A DNA stretch of 64,000 nucleotides from Conyzicola nivalis_A (lineage in GTDB: Bacteria; Actinomycetota; Actinomycetes; Actinomycetales; Microbacteriaceae), in the NCBI RefSeq assembly GCF_040548875.1, contig NZ_JBEPSJ010000005.1, positions 267,025 through 331,024 on the forward strand. Reading direction: 5' to 3'. A program made the position numbers and the translations under genes. Every line of letters begins with the position of its first letter. Position 1 is the first letter of the stretch. Positions 1 to 7,547 of the stretch are shown here, piece by piece. The notes beneath the pieces were generated by a model. It was not told the origin of the DNA and did no database searches. It saw nothing but the letters and a program-made list of their open reading frames with translations.

Positions 1-843
1 GTCTCCGGTCTGATCAGCGTGAGCGAGATGGTGCGGCTGCAGTACCTCGCCCTCGACCGCGAGCTCGACCCGGCGCGCATCCTGACGATCCCGAACGGGG
101 TCGACTCGCACCGGGTGCAGTCGGTCGACCGCGCCCGGGCGCGGGCCGCACTCGGCCTCACCGACGAGTTCCTCTTCGTGTCGCTGGCCAGGCACTCGCT
201 GCAGAAGAACGGCTACGCGCTGGCGAGCGCGTTCGACGAGGTCGCTGCGGCGGCACCCGACGCGCACCTGCTCATCTGCGGCCGCTCCGACGACAGGTCG
301 TACACGGGCCAGGTGGTGGCACTGAAGCAGCGGCTGCCGCACGGCGACCGCCTGCACCTGCGCCAGAACACCCCGCAGGTCGCGGCGCTGCTCGCGGCCG
401 CCGACGCCTTCGCGCTCGACTCGTTCTTCGAGGGCTGGTCGCTCTCGTCGATGGAGGCGCTCGCCTCGGGGGTGCCCGTCGTGGTGAGCGACGTCGGCGG
501 AGCCAGGGAGCAGCTCACCGGCGGCCCCGCGAAGGGCGCCCTGATCGCCAACCCGCTCGGCGACCCGCTGGCCGTCGACTGGGCGGCCATCAGTGCTGCC
601 CGGTTCCGCGAGCAGGCCAACCGCGCCGAGCTGGTCGACGCGATGACCGCCCTCGCCCGCGGCACGATGCCGCTCGACTCCCGTGCGGCCATCGCGGCCG
701 ACTCCCTCGCCCGCTTCGACGACGAGCTGTGCATCAGGCGGCACGCGCAGGCGATCCGGGCGACGGCAGAGGGCCGGCCGCTCGTGCTCTCGGGGGACCT
801 CGCAGTGGCGGCGACGACGATCGGAGACAACCATGCTCGATAA
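1..843 (+). CDS. Glycosyltransferase, GT4-like (5' end outside the window)
   Basis: The reading frame is already open at base 1 and ends with TAA at 841-843, so the N-terminal acceptor domain is cut off. What remains resembles the C-terminal GT-B half of family 4 enzymes: IPNGVD, a Rossmann-like stretch (HLLICGRSDD), and the donor-binding motif region FFEGWSLSSMEALASGVPVV, in which the glutamate corresponds to the family EX7E signature. It probably transfers an activated sugar to a surface glycan in the cytoplasm. The next glycosyltransferase begins inside its last codons (ATG at 833), so the two are co-transcribed. The sugar and linkage cannot be read from sequence. Confidence 0.85.
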   Translation, partial: VSGLISVSEMVRLQYLALDRELDPARILTIPNGVDSHRVQSVDRARARAALGLTDEFLFVSLARHSLQKNGYALASAFDEVAAAAPDAHLLICGRSDDRSYTGQVVALKQRLPHGDRLHLRQNTPQVAALLAAADAFALDSFFEGWSLSSMEALASGVPVVVSDVGGAREQLTGGPAKGALIANPLGDPLAVDWAAISAARFREQANRAELVDAMTALARGTMPLDSRAAIAADSLARFDDELCIRRHAQAIRATAEGRPLVLSGDLAVAATTIGDNHAR

Positions 844-2071
844 CGCGCGCTCGCGAGCGCGGCAGATCATCCGGGTGCTCAGGGCGGAGGGGCTGGAGGG
901 GGCTCGACGGCGCGCGCGCAGGGTCGGTCACCGCGTGCTCGGTGCGGAAGCCGAGGAACTGCCGCTGCTCGCCTCGGACGTCGCCGACTCGACCCAGCTC
1001 GCGCCGTTCGCCGAACCCGTGCGGGTCTCGGGCCGGCCGTTGAGGATCGGCTGGATCACCACCCCGCCCGGTGCCGGCTCGGGCGGGCACACCACGATGT
1101 TCCGCATGATCGAGGGGCTCGAGCGCGCGGGACACGACAACCGTCTCTACCTCTACGACACCTCGCACGGCGACCTCGCGAGGCACGAGCGGGTGGTCCG
1201 CGAGAACTGGCCCGCCGTCGCCGCGTCAGTGCACGACGTGGCGGCGATCTCCGGCAGCGGCGGGGCGACGGACGCCGACGTGTGGGTGGCGACCTCGTGG
1301 CAGAGCGCGCACGTGCTCGCATCCCGTCCGCACCTGTCCGGTCGCCGGATGTACTTCGTGCAGGACTACGAGCCGTACTTCTACGCCCACGGGTCGCTGT
1401 ACGCGCTCGCCGAAGACACCTACCGCTTCGGATTCACCGGCATCACAGCGGGAGCGTGGCTCGCCGAGGAGCTCGCCGACCGGTTCGGCATGCACAGCAG
1501 CCATTTCGAGTTCGGAGCCGACCTCGACGTCTACTCCGTCGCATCCGGTGACGGCGCGCCCGCCCGCGACGGCGTCGTCTTCTACACCAAGCCGGGCGTG
1601 GCCCGACGGGGCCACGCGACGGGCATGCTCGCCCTCGAACGGTTCGCGCGCGTCCGCCCCGACGTGCCGATCCACCTCTTCGGTGACCCGGTGCCGCAGG
1701 TCCCGTTCGCCGCGGTGAATCACGGACGGCTGCGCCCCGACCAGCTCGACGACCTGTATAACCGCTGCCGGGTGGGCCTCAGCCTCTCGTTCACCAATGT
1801 GTCGCTGATCCCGTGGGAGCTGCTGGCCAGCGGAACGGTCCCGGTCGTCAACGACGCGCGCCACAACCGCGTCGTGCTGGACAACCCCGAAGTGGTGTGG
1901 GCGGATGCCACGCCGGGAGCACTCTCCGCGGCGATGCAGGCGGCCTACGACTCGTACGACCTGTCCACGGCTCCCGCCAGGCTCTCGCGCTCGGTCGTCG
2001 GCGCCAGCTGGGCCGACGCCGCGCAGAGTGTGGCCGCGTTCATCGAGTCGCAGACGCTCGACCGCGCCTGA
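833..2071 (+). CDS. Glycosyltransferase resembling rhamnosyltransferase WsaF
   Basis: Predicted protein of 412 residues. After a basic N-terminal helix comes GWITTPPGAGSGGHTTMFR, then YFVQDYEPYFY and a C-terminal part with GLSLSFTNVSLIPWELLASG. This order matches the WsaF family (GT4-type rhamnosyltransferases of S-layer or surface glycans), as judged from memory of the family. The ATG at 833 overlaps the upstream glycosyltransferase by 11 bp, which suggests translational coupling. The 3' end overlaps the convergent Wzz-like gene by 32 bp (2040-2071). Rhamnose as donor is inference only; other GT4 specificities are possible. Confidence 0.8.
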   Translation: MLDNARSRARQIIRVLRAEGLEGARRRARRVGHRVLGAEAEELPLLASDVADSTQLAPFAEPVRVSGRPLRIGWITTPPGAGSGGHTTMFRMIEGLERAGHDNRLYLYDTSHGDLARHERVVRENWPAVAASVHDVAAISGSGGATDADVWVATSWQSAHVLASRPHLSGRRMYFVQDYEPYFYAHGSLYALAEDTYRFGFTGITAGAWLAEELADRFGMHSSHFEFGADLDVYSVASGDGAPARDGVVFYTKPGVARRGHATGMLALERFARVRPDVPIHLFGDPVPQVPFAAVNHGRLRPDQLDDLYNRCRVGLSLSFTNVSLIPWELLASGTVPVVNDARHNRVVLDNPEVVWADATPGALSAAMQAAYDSYDLSTAPARLSRSVVGASWADAAQSVAAFIESQTLDRA

Positions 2072-2948
2072 GATCGGCGGAGTCGTCGTCGGCGGAGTCG
2101 GCGGCGGCGCCGGCGGCGCCGGCGTCGTTGCCGCGCGCGGCCGCGGGCTTCGTCTCGGCCGTCGCGCCGGCGTCGGGCTTCGTCTCGGCCGTCGCGCCGG
2201 CGTCGGGTTTCGCCTCGGCCTCTGACGCGGCCTTCGCGTCGACGTCGGCCTTCGCGTCGGCGTCGGCCTTCGCGTCGGCGTCGGCCTTCACCTCGGCCTT
2301 GCGGGCGCGGTGCGCCTTTCTCGACGATTCGACCCAGGTGCCCAGCGAGATCGCGCCGAAGATCAGGATCACCCCGCCGAGAGACACCATGATCACCGTG
2401 CGCACACGGCTCGAGAGCTTCTCGGTGGCGCGGTCGGGCTCGGCCACGACGATCGGGGTGAACAGGAAGCGCTCGTCGGCCCCGTTGATCGTCTGCACAC
2501 TGTGCAGGCTCTCCTCGAACAGCGTGCCCAGCTCGCGGATGGTCGCGAGCGACTGGGCCTCGGTCTCTCCCGAGGCGGTGATCGATACGATGAGCCCCCC
2601 GCCGCCCGCGCCGGGGGTGGCCAGGAACTCGGTGCCCAGTCCCTGTCGCTCCAACTCCTCCTGCGTTCCGGGAGCGTTGAGGCGCGTGATCACGACGTTG
2701 GCGACCAGATTGGGATCGGACGACCGGAGGTAGGGGTTGTCGGCGTTGAGGTCGACGAGTGTGGGATCGAGCTCGAGCTCGGCCTCCGTGGGGACCTTCG
2801 GGTTCACGAGTGCGTAAGAGATGCTCGACTCGTAGGTTCTCGGCCCGTAGAAGTACACGGCCACCGCGGCGGCGACGGTCAGGATGATCGCGGGAAAGGC
2901 GAACCACTTCATCCGCCAGATCGTTCGAATCACTGCGAGGGGGTCCAT
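2040..2948 (-). CDS. Wzz/YveK-like polysaccharide chain-length or co-polymerase protein
   Basis: 302 residues. One membrane segment lies near residues 15-32 (FAFPAIILTVAAAVAVYFYG), followed by an extracytoplasmic domain of about 150 residues with PDPTL/NPYLRSSDPNLVA-type text, and a second membrane segment near 185-205. This two-helix layout is that of Wzz/LPS-chain-length or polysaccharide co-polymerase proteins. No Walker kinase domain is attached. The C-terminal tail of about 90 residues is low-complexity Ala/Asp/Lys/Glu and encoded by tandem repeats. The gene sits 4 bp downstream of the ligase/polymerase gene on the same strand, so the pair probably forms one operon controlling polymer length. 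Confidence 0.8.
   Translation of the reverse strand: MDPLAVIRTIWRMKWFAFPAIILTVAAAVAVYFYGPRTYESSISYALVNPKVPTEAELELDPTLVDLNADNPYLRSSDPNLVANVVITRLNAPGTQEELERQGLGTEFLATPGAGGGGLIVSITASGETEAQSLATIRELGTLFEESLHSVQTINGADERFLFTPIVVAEPDRATEKLSSRVRTVIMVSLGGVILIFGAISLGTWVESSRKAHRARKAEVKADADAKADADAKADVDAKAASEAEAKPDAGATAETKPDAGATAETKPAAARGNDAGAAGAAADSADDDSADLRRGRASATR
2146..2205. repeat. 30-bp tandem repeat (two perfect copies) in the Wzz-like gene
   Basis: Two exact 30-bp copies at 2146-2175 and 2176-2205, with a degenerate third after them, encode a TKPDAGATAE decapeptide. Next to them, about 2237-2300 holds 18-bp units encoding ADADAK. The repeats lie in the cytoplasmic tail and are likely to vary in length between strains by slippage. 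Confidence 0.85.
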
Positions 2949-2952
2949 GCCG

Positions 2953-4389
2953 TCAATCCATTCGGGTAGTTTGCGGTGTTGTCGTGGCCGGAGCCGGGGA
3001 GCTGCCCTCGTTCTTCACCATGATCCAGATGGCCCCGGAGAGCCCGACGAGCAGCGGGTAGCTGAGGGCGAAGGTGGGGAACGACAGGGAGTCGAAGGTC
3101 ACCGAGCAGACGGCCGCGACGGCGAGTCCGGCGGCGGATGCCCCCGCGAGGCAGCGAAGCGCCGGGAACGCGGCGTGACGGGCCGAGTGCAGCGCCGCGA
3201 CACCGGGAAGCACGAGGTAGATGAAGACGCAGATCAGTCCGACGATCCCCATGCTCACGATGGTGTTGAGGTACTGGTTGTCGAGGATCTCCTGCGCGTT
3301 CTGCACCGTGTAGTTGCCCGGTCCGACGCCGAACCACGGTTTCGCGTCGATCATGCGCGCCACCCGCGGATAGTTGTTCACCCGCGTGGCGATCGACGGG
3401 TCGGACGTGTCGGCGCCGAGGGCGTCGGTGATGGTGCCGACGAACCCCGGCACGGCGACGAAGAGCGCGATGATCACGAACGGCAGCGCCGCGATGGTGC
3501 GCTGCCGGGCGATCCGGGGCAGGAACGGGAGCAGCACCGCGATGGCGACGACGGATGCGAGGGTGCCCGACCGCGACACCGTCGCGGCGACCGCGAAGAC
3601 GAGCAGCGCCGTCTGCAGCCAGTGAAACCAGCGCTGACCGCGCTGGTCGTACAGGGCCCGCCAGATAGACAGCGGCAGCAGCATCGCGCTGACGACACCG
3701 AACTCGATGGAATGGAAGGTGCTGCCCGCCACCCGCACCAGATTGCCTCTGGCCTGGAACGGGGTGTCTCCGCCGTTGTAGGTGAAGCCGGGCATGGCGA
3801 GCTGCACCCACTCCATCGGGTTCACGCGCAGGGTGAACTGGATCAGGCCGACGACGCCGCAGAAGAACGCGCCCGCGAGCAGCCATCGCAGCAGCTGCAT
3901 GGCGTCGGCCATCGTCTTCACCGACTCGGCGGCGACGAGGATGAGCCCGAGGCTGGCGAACGCGAGGATGAGCCAGCGGTCGGCGGCGGCCAGGCCGGTG
4001 ACCGTGGCGTCACCCGTCCAACCGCCGTAGAGGGCCGTGTAGGAGACGATGATCCCGAGCACGAAGAACACGCCAGCCATGCGGCCGGGATGCCTGACGC
4101 GCACGGGGTCGTGGAGACGCCAGATCCACGACGCAAGCCAGAAGACGAACAGCAGGCACGACAGGATCATGGGCACCGTGCCTGCGGCGCCGATGTCCTT
4201 GATCACCATGCTCGAGGGGAAGACGAACATCGAGAACGCGGTCACCCGCAGCAACAGAGGAGTGCGGCCCAGCGCGGCCAGCGCGGCGCCGTCCGAGGTG
4301 ACGTCGACCTGCGCCCGGTGTCCGGTGGCACGCGCGACGGTCGTCGCCGCGTGCGCCGCCGTTTCGGGTACGAGGGAGCCGCGAGCCAT
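2953..4389 (-). CDS. O-antigen ligase / Wzy-like polymerase family membrane protein
   Basis: 478 residues with about ten hydrophobic segments, a long exposed loop in the second half (after GTITDALGADTSDPSIATR) and the GVGPGNY motif typical of the Wzy_C / O-antigen ligase family. It would polymerise or ligate lipid-linked repeat units on the outer face of the membrane. The start at 4389 is preceded by a purine-rich CGGAGG at about 4400. The gene abuts the Wzz-like gene (3 bp spacing from its stop to the next ATG), the classic Wzy/Wzz pairing. A putative regulator site and -10 lie at 4436-4482. Ligase and polymerase roles cannot be distinguished from sequence. Confidence 0.85.
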   Translation of the reverse strand: MARGSLVPETAAHAATTVARATGHRAQVDVTSDGAALAALGRTPLLLRVTAFSMFVFPSSMVIKDIGAAGTVPMILSCLLFVFWLASWIWRLHDPVRVRHPGRMAGVFFVLGIIVSYTALYGGWTGDATVTGLAAADRWLILAFASLGLILVAAESVKTMADAMQLLRWLLAGAFFCGVVGLIQFTLRVNPMEWVQLAMPGFTYNGGDTPFQARGNLVRVAGSTFHSIEFGVVSAMLLPLSIWRALYDQRGQRWFHWLQTALLVFAVAATVSRSGTLASVVAIAVLLPFLPRIARQRTIAALPFVIIALFVAVPGFVGTITDALGADTSDPSIATRVNNYPRVARMIDAKPWFGVGPGNYTVQNAQEILDNQYLNTIVSMGIVGLICVFIYLVLPGVAALHSARHAAFPALRCLAGASAAGLAVAAVCSVTFDSLSFPTFALSYPLLVGLSGAIWIMVKNEGSSPAPATTTPQTTRMD

Positions 4390-4435
4390 CAGCAGATCCT
4401 CCGATCGGGTGCAGATTCCTCCAAATGGTTTCTAC

Positions 4436-4482
4436 AGGGTACAGCTCTGGGAGTTTTGCCACGCCCCTCGAACTGGGGGCAG
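4436..4482 (-). promoter_or_regulatory. Putative activator site plus -10 box for the ligase/Wzz operon
   Basis: On the - strand, CTGCCCCCAGTTCGAGGGG (4464-4482) is an imperfect inverted repeat. A TACCCT box (4436-4441) begins 41 nt after its first base. The same arrangement is found at 6560-6606, 15504-15552 and 20310-20355. It sits about 75 bp before the start codon. The binding protein is unknown. Confidence 0.55.
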
Positions 4483-4515
4483 AACGAGGGTGCTATGCGC
4501 CCCCCGAAAACACGA

Positions 4516-4551
4516 AAGCGGTCGCGCACGGTTTCCCGTGCGCGACCGCTT
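4516..4551 (-). terminator. Intrinsic terminator after the DUF4082 protein gene
   Basis: A perfect 16-bp stem (4516-4531 with 4536-4551) and a 4-nt loop are followed on the - strand by a T-rich tail TCGTGTTTT. It lies 22 bp beyond the stop codon of the gene at 4574. Confidence 0.9.
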
Positions 4552-4573
4552 GGAACGCGATCGTGCTATTCGA

Positions 4574-6496
4574 TCAGCCGAGCGCGATCCGGTAGACGTG
4601 GTGCGTCGACTCGCTCGCGAACGAGTCGCTGAACGATCCGTTCGACACCGCGATGGTGCGGCCCTCGCCGACCACCTCGACGTTTCCGGTCACCCCTGCG
4701 GGAAGGGTGAACGAGCGGGTTCCGGTGCCGCCGTCGGTCATGGCGAAGATGTACGCCGAACCGCCCTGGGTCTTGAGCATGGTCTCCAGCTGCGGTCCGA
4801 AGTTCCAGACGTACGACTGGGTGTTGATGACCGGTGCGAGCGAGGCGACCTTCGCGTCGACGGCCTTGACCTTGTTCTGCAGAGCGGCCCCGCAGTCGAT
4901 CAGCGAGTAGTTGCCACAGCCGCTGTTGTTGTGCTGGAAGTAGGCGATTCCGGCGGCACCGTGGATGATGCCGTTCCAGACCGCGCCCTCGAGCTGGTCG
5001 CCGGTGATCGCCTTGGCGCCGCCCTCTGTGAGGTACGGCATGGCCGTCTCGACGAACACCCAGTTCGGCTTCGACGCTGCCGGCGCCGCGAACGACTCCA
5101 TCCGGTCCTGCAGCCAGCCGTAGCTGCTCGCACCCGCGGTCTTCTTGCCCTTCGGCCATGCGGGCGAGCCGGGCAGGATGGACTGCACGTGCGGGCTCGA
5201 GTAGGCGTACTTGTCGACGCTGGTCACGTCGAGCAGTCCGACGTGGTCGTCCATGGTGTTGGGCGCCCAGTAGTTGCCGAGCACTCCGTTGCCGAAGTTC
5301 GCCTGCACGAAGCGGCCGTCGTTGTGCGAGCGGGCCTCGTCGACGAACTGCTTCTGGGTGGCGAGTCGTCCGTACTCGTCGTCACCGTCGTTGCATCCGC
5401 CCAGTCCCATCTCGCACTCGTCGGAGACGTGCCATCCGACGACGAGCGGGTCGTTGCCGACTTCGCTCGGGCTCCACTCGGGCTGCGCGAGCAGCGAGAT
5501 GCCCTGGCCGGTGATGGTGCTTACCTTCGAGCCGTCGTGCTCGGCGCCCATGTAGGTGTTCACTCCGAGGCCGGCGAGGGTCTTGGCGTGCTCGGGCTTG
5601 CCGAAGAAGACGGAGATCGGGAAGAACCCGGGCTCGTCCCAGCCTGCCGCGTTGGCCTTCGAGAACTTCGCGTAGTAGGCCGGGCCTCCCCACCAGGGAT
5701 CACGGGGAAGGTCGAGTGTGCCGTCGCCGCCGGCCGGGGGGACCACCGGCGGAAGCGGTGTGTCGACCGGAGGGACCACCGGGGGGACCGGGGGAGTCGT
5801 CGGGTCTACCGGCGGTGTCGTGGGCTCGACCGGGGGCGTGGTCGGCTCGGCCGGTGGCTGGGTGGGCTCGGCCGGCGGAACGGCCGCCGCCGTGTAGAGG
5901 ATGTCGACGTAGTAGTTCGAGTTCTCGAAGTTCTTCGACGGGAATCCGCCGGGGCGGTAGGTGTAGACGCCGGCGCCCTCGGGGAACGTCACTGTTCCGT
6001 CGGAGACGGCGCGGTCGAATCCGCTCGAGTCGGCAGAGTACCGTCCGTTGGGCGCGAGGTACGAGGCCACCAGGGTCTCGCCCGCAGCGACGGCGACCGG
6101 CTCCGCGAACGTGGCGGTCTGCCATCCGGATCGCGTCTCGTTCGAGAACGTCACCTTGGACAGCGCCGTTCGCGACGAGTTCCACAGAGTGCCGACGTGC
6201 TCGCCCGTGTTGTCGGGGCCCTTGAAGAACTTCATGCCGGTGACGGTGATGTCGGCGTCGGTCGTGAACCGCACGCCCAGCTCGACCGCCTGGGTGTCGG
6301 GGTCGGTCACCATTTCCGGCGTGCGCGACGCGTCGAAGACGCTCTCGTCGGCGATCGCGGCCTGCGGGGCGTGCATAAAGCTGACCAGCGAGAGCGTCAC
6401 GACGGCGCTCGCGGAGATCACGCCCATCGCCCATTTCGCAAGGGGTCTGCGCGGCGGGTTTTTGCGGTGGAGACTATGTTCGGGGACGTGTGGCAT
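4574..6496 (-). CDS. Secreted DUF4082 protein with a C-terminal glycoside-hydrolase-like domain
   Basis: 640 residues. A basic N-terminus and hydrophobic stretch (residues about 22-45, ending HAPQAAIA) form a signal peptide. Residues about 50-205 match the DUF4082 sandwich (VELGVRFTTDADITVTGMKF, GEHVGTLW, DSSGFDRAVSDGTV). A proline/threonine linker with EPTTPPV repeats follows. From about 265 a TIM-barrel-like hydrolase region contains WWGGPAYYAKFSKAN, PISVFFGKPEHAKTLAGLG, VVGWHVSDECEMG and FVETAMPYL. I infer an extracellular enzyme acting on, or displayed with, the polysaccharide made here; no CAZy family is assigned. The start ATG at 6496 has GGAG about 10 bp upstream. A terminator follows, and an activator-like site lies upstream. 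Confidence 0.75.
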   Translation of the reverse strand: MPHVPEHSLHRKNPPRRPLAKWAMGVISASAVVTLSLVSFMHAPQAAIADESVFDASRTPEMVTDPDTQAVELGVRFTTDADITVTGMKFFKGPDNTGEHVGTLWNSSRTALSKVTFSNETRSGWQTATFAEPVAVAAGETLVASYLAPNGRYSADSSGFDRAVSDGTVTFPEGAGVYTYRPGGFPSKNFENSNYYVDILYTAAAVPPAEPTQPPAEPTTPPVEPTTPPVDPTTPPVPPVVPPVDTPLPPVVPPAGGDGTLDLPRDPWWGGPAYYAKFSKANAAGWDEPGFFPISVFFGKPEHAKTLAGLGVNTYMGAEHDGSKVSTITGQGISLLAQPEWSPSEVGNDPLVVGWHVSDECEMGLGGCNDGDDEYGRLATQKQFVDEARSHNDGRFVQANFGNGVLGNYWAPNTMDDHVGLLDVTSVDKYAYSSPHVQSILPGSPAWPKGKKTAGASSYGWLQDRMESFAAPAASKPNWVFVETAMPYLTEGGAKAITGDQLEGAVWNGIIHGAAGIAYFQHNNSGCGNYSLIDCGAALQNKVKAVDAKVASLAPVINTQSYVWNFGPQLETMLKTQGGSAYIFAMTDGGTGTRSFTLPAGVTGNVEVVGEGRTIAVSNGSFSDSFASESTHHVYRIALG

Positions 6497-6559
6497 CGGA
6501 ATCCGCTCCGTTCGAAATCGGCGCACCTGAGTGCAATCGCCGACCACGCTAACACCGCG

Positions 6560-6606
6560 TCGATACGAATGAATGGGATATGAGAACACCCTCATTCGGG
6601 GGGTAG
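6560..6606 (-). promoter_or_regulatory. Putative activator site plus -10 box before the DUF4082 protein gene
   Basis: On the - strand, CTACCCCCCGAATGAGGG (6589-6606) matches the shared motif, and TATCGA (6560-6565) begins 41 nt after its first base. The downstream start codon is at 6496, giving a leader of about 55 nt. Confidence 0.5.
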
Positions 6607-6618
6607 TGGCGGGCCGGT

Positions 6619-7524
6619 TCACTGCACCGCAGATCGGATGAATCGGAGGACCTCCGGCGGGGTGTGCGAGTTCGACTGGACGTGCACGGCGATGTCGTCG
6701 GGGTGGATCGACTCGACGAATTCTGCGGCCCTCTCGAGGTCGAGGGGGCGCGGGTCCCAGTGGCTGTGGCACAGTGTGCGATCCGCGACGAACGAGAGCT
6801 GGCGCTCGGTGCCGAACTCGGCGAGGTACTCGCCGTAGAGCACGTACTCCGAGAACTCCCACTCGCGGGAGACCGCTGTCTCCCACGCCCGGCCCGAGAC
6901 GCCCGCCAGTCGCGCGGTGCACAGCCGCACGACGTCCGGGTCCCAGGAGATCAGGCTGCCGATCGGGTCGGCGTAGGGCGGCGGGCCGTCGGGTGCGACG
7001 CCCAGCATGCGCCGCGCGGCCGCGTGCCACTCCACATGCCCGGTCATCTCCGCGGTGATCGCGGCCGGCTTGCGGTAGAACCGCACCGCTGCTCCCGACG
7101 AGAATGTCGCTTCGGCGACCGGGCGGATGAGCTGCGCGTCGGAGTCGATGACGAGAACGGTGTCGCACTCGGCCCGCATCGCCATGCTGAGTTTCACGAT
7201 CTGCTGCAGCAGCCAGCCGCGCAGCGGCGGCCACGGACGACGGGTGTTGACGGCGATGAAGCGGGCACCGCGGGGCACCCGGGGGATGCGGGCGACAGCG
7301 TGAGCGAACCACGCGGTCGACACGAACGTCCTGGGCAGCAGCGCGCGGTAGCCCACCAGCACCATCCGGCTCGACCGGAGGGTAGCGAAGAGCGGGACGT
7401 CTTCGTCGGGCACGACTACGTAGTGGAGCACAGCGGGATCGGTGAACTCGAGCACCGACCGATGCAGCGCGGAGAAGCTGTCGAAGTCGGGGGCGTACGA
7501 CGGCGTCAGGATCGCGAGGGTCAC
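6619..7524 (-). CDS. DUF6492 family protein, probable glycosyltransferase-like
   Basis: About 301 residues from a GTG at 7524. It contains LAILTPSYAPDFDSF, VVPDEDVPLF, VLVIDSDAQLI (a DxD-like acidic motif) and a C-terminal HSHWDPRPL, the pattern of DUF6492 proteins found in polysaccharide loci. The DSD motif and Rossmann-like start suggest a GT-A-like fold, which is inference. The preceding gene stops at 7548, so the two are in one operon. No clear ribosome site precedes the GTG; a CTG overlapping the upstream stop is an alternative start. Confidence 0.7.
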   Translation of the reverse strand: MTLAILTPSYAPDFDSFSALHRSVLEFTDPAVLHYVVVPDEDVPLFATLRSSRMVLVGYRALLPRTFVSTAWFAHAVARIPRVPRGARFIAVNTRRPWPPLRGWLLQQIVKLSMAMRAECDTVLVIDSDAQLIRPVAEATFSSGAAVRFYRKPAAITAEMTGHVEWHAAARRMLGVAPDGPPPYADPIGSLISWDPDVVRLCTARLAGVSGRAWETAVSREWEFSEYVLYGEYLAEFGTERQLSFVADRTLCHSHWDPRPLDLERAAEFVESIHPDDIAVHVQSNSHTPPEVLRFIRSAVQ

Positions 7525-7547
7525 GGGCGCCGCCCGTTCGCGCGCAC

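Noticed and set aside
2040..2071. A frameshift or sequencing error at the overlap of the WsaF-like and Wzz-like genes.
   Set aside because: Both frames are intact and simply converge; the 32-bp overlap affects only tail residues.
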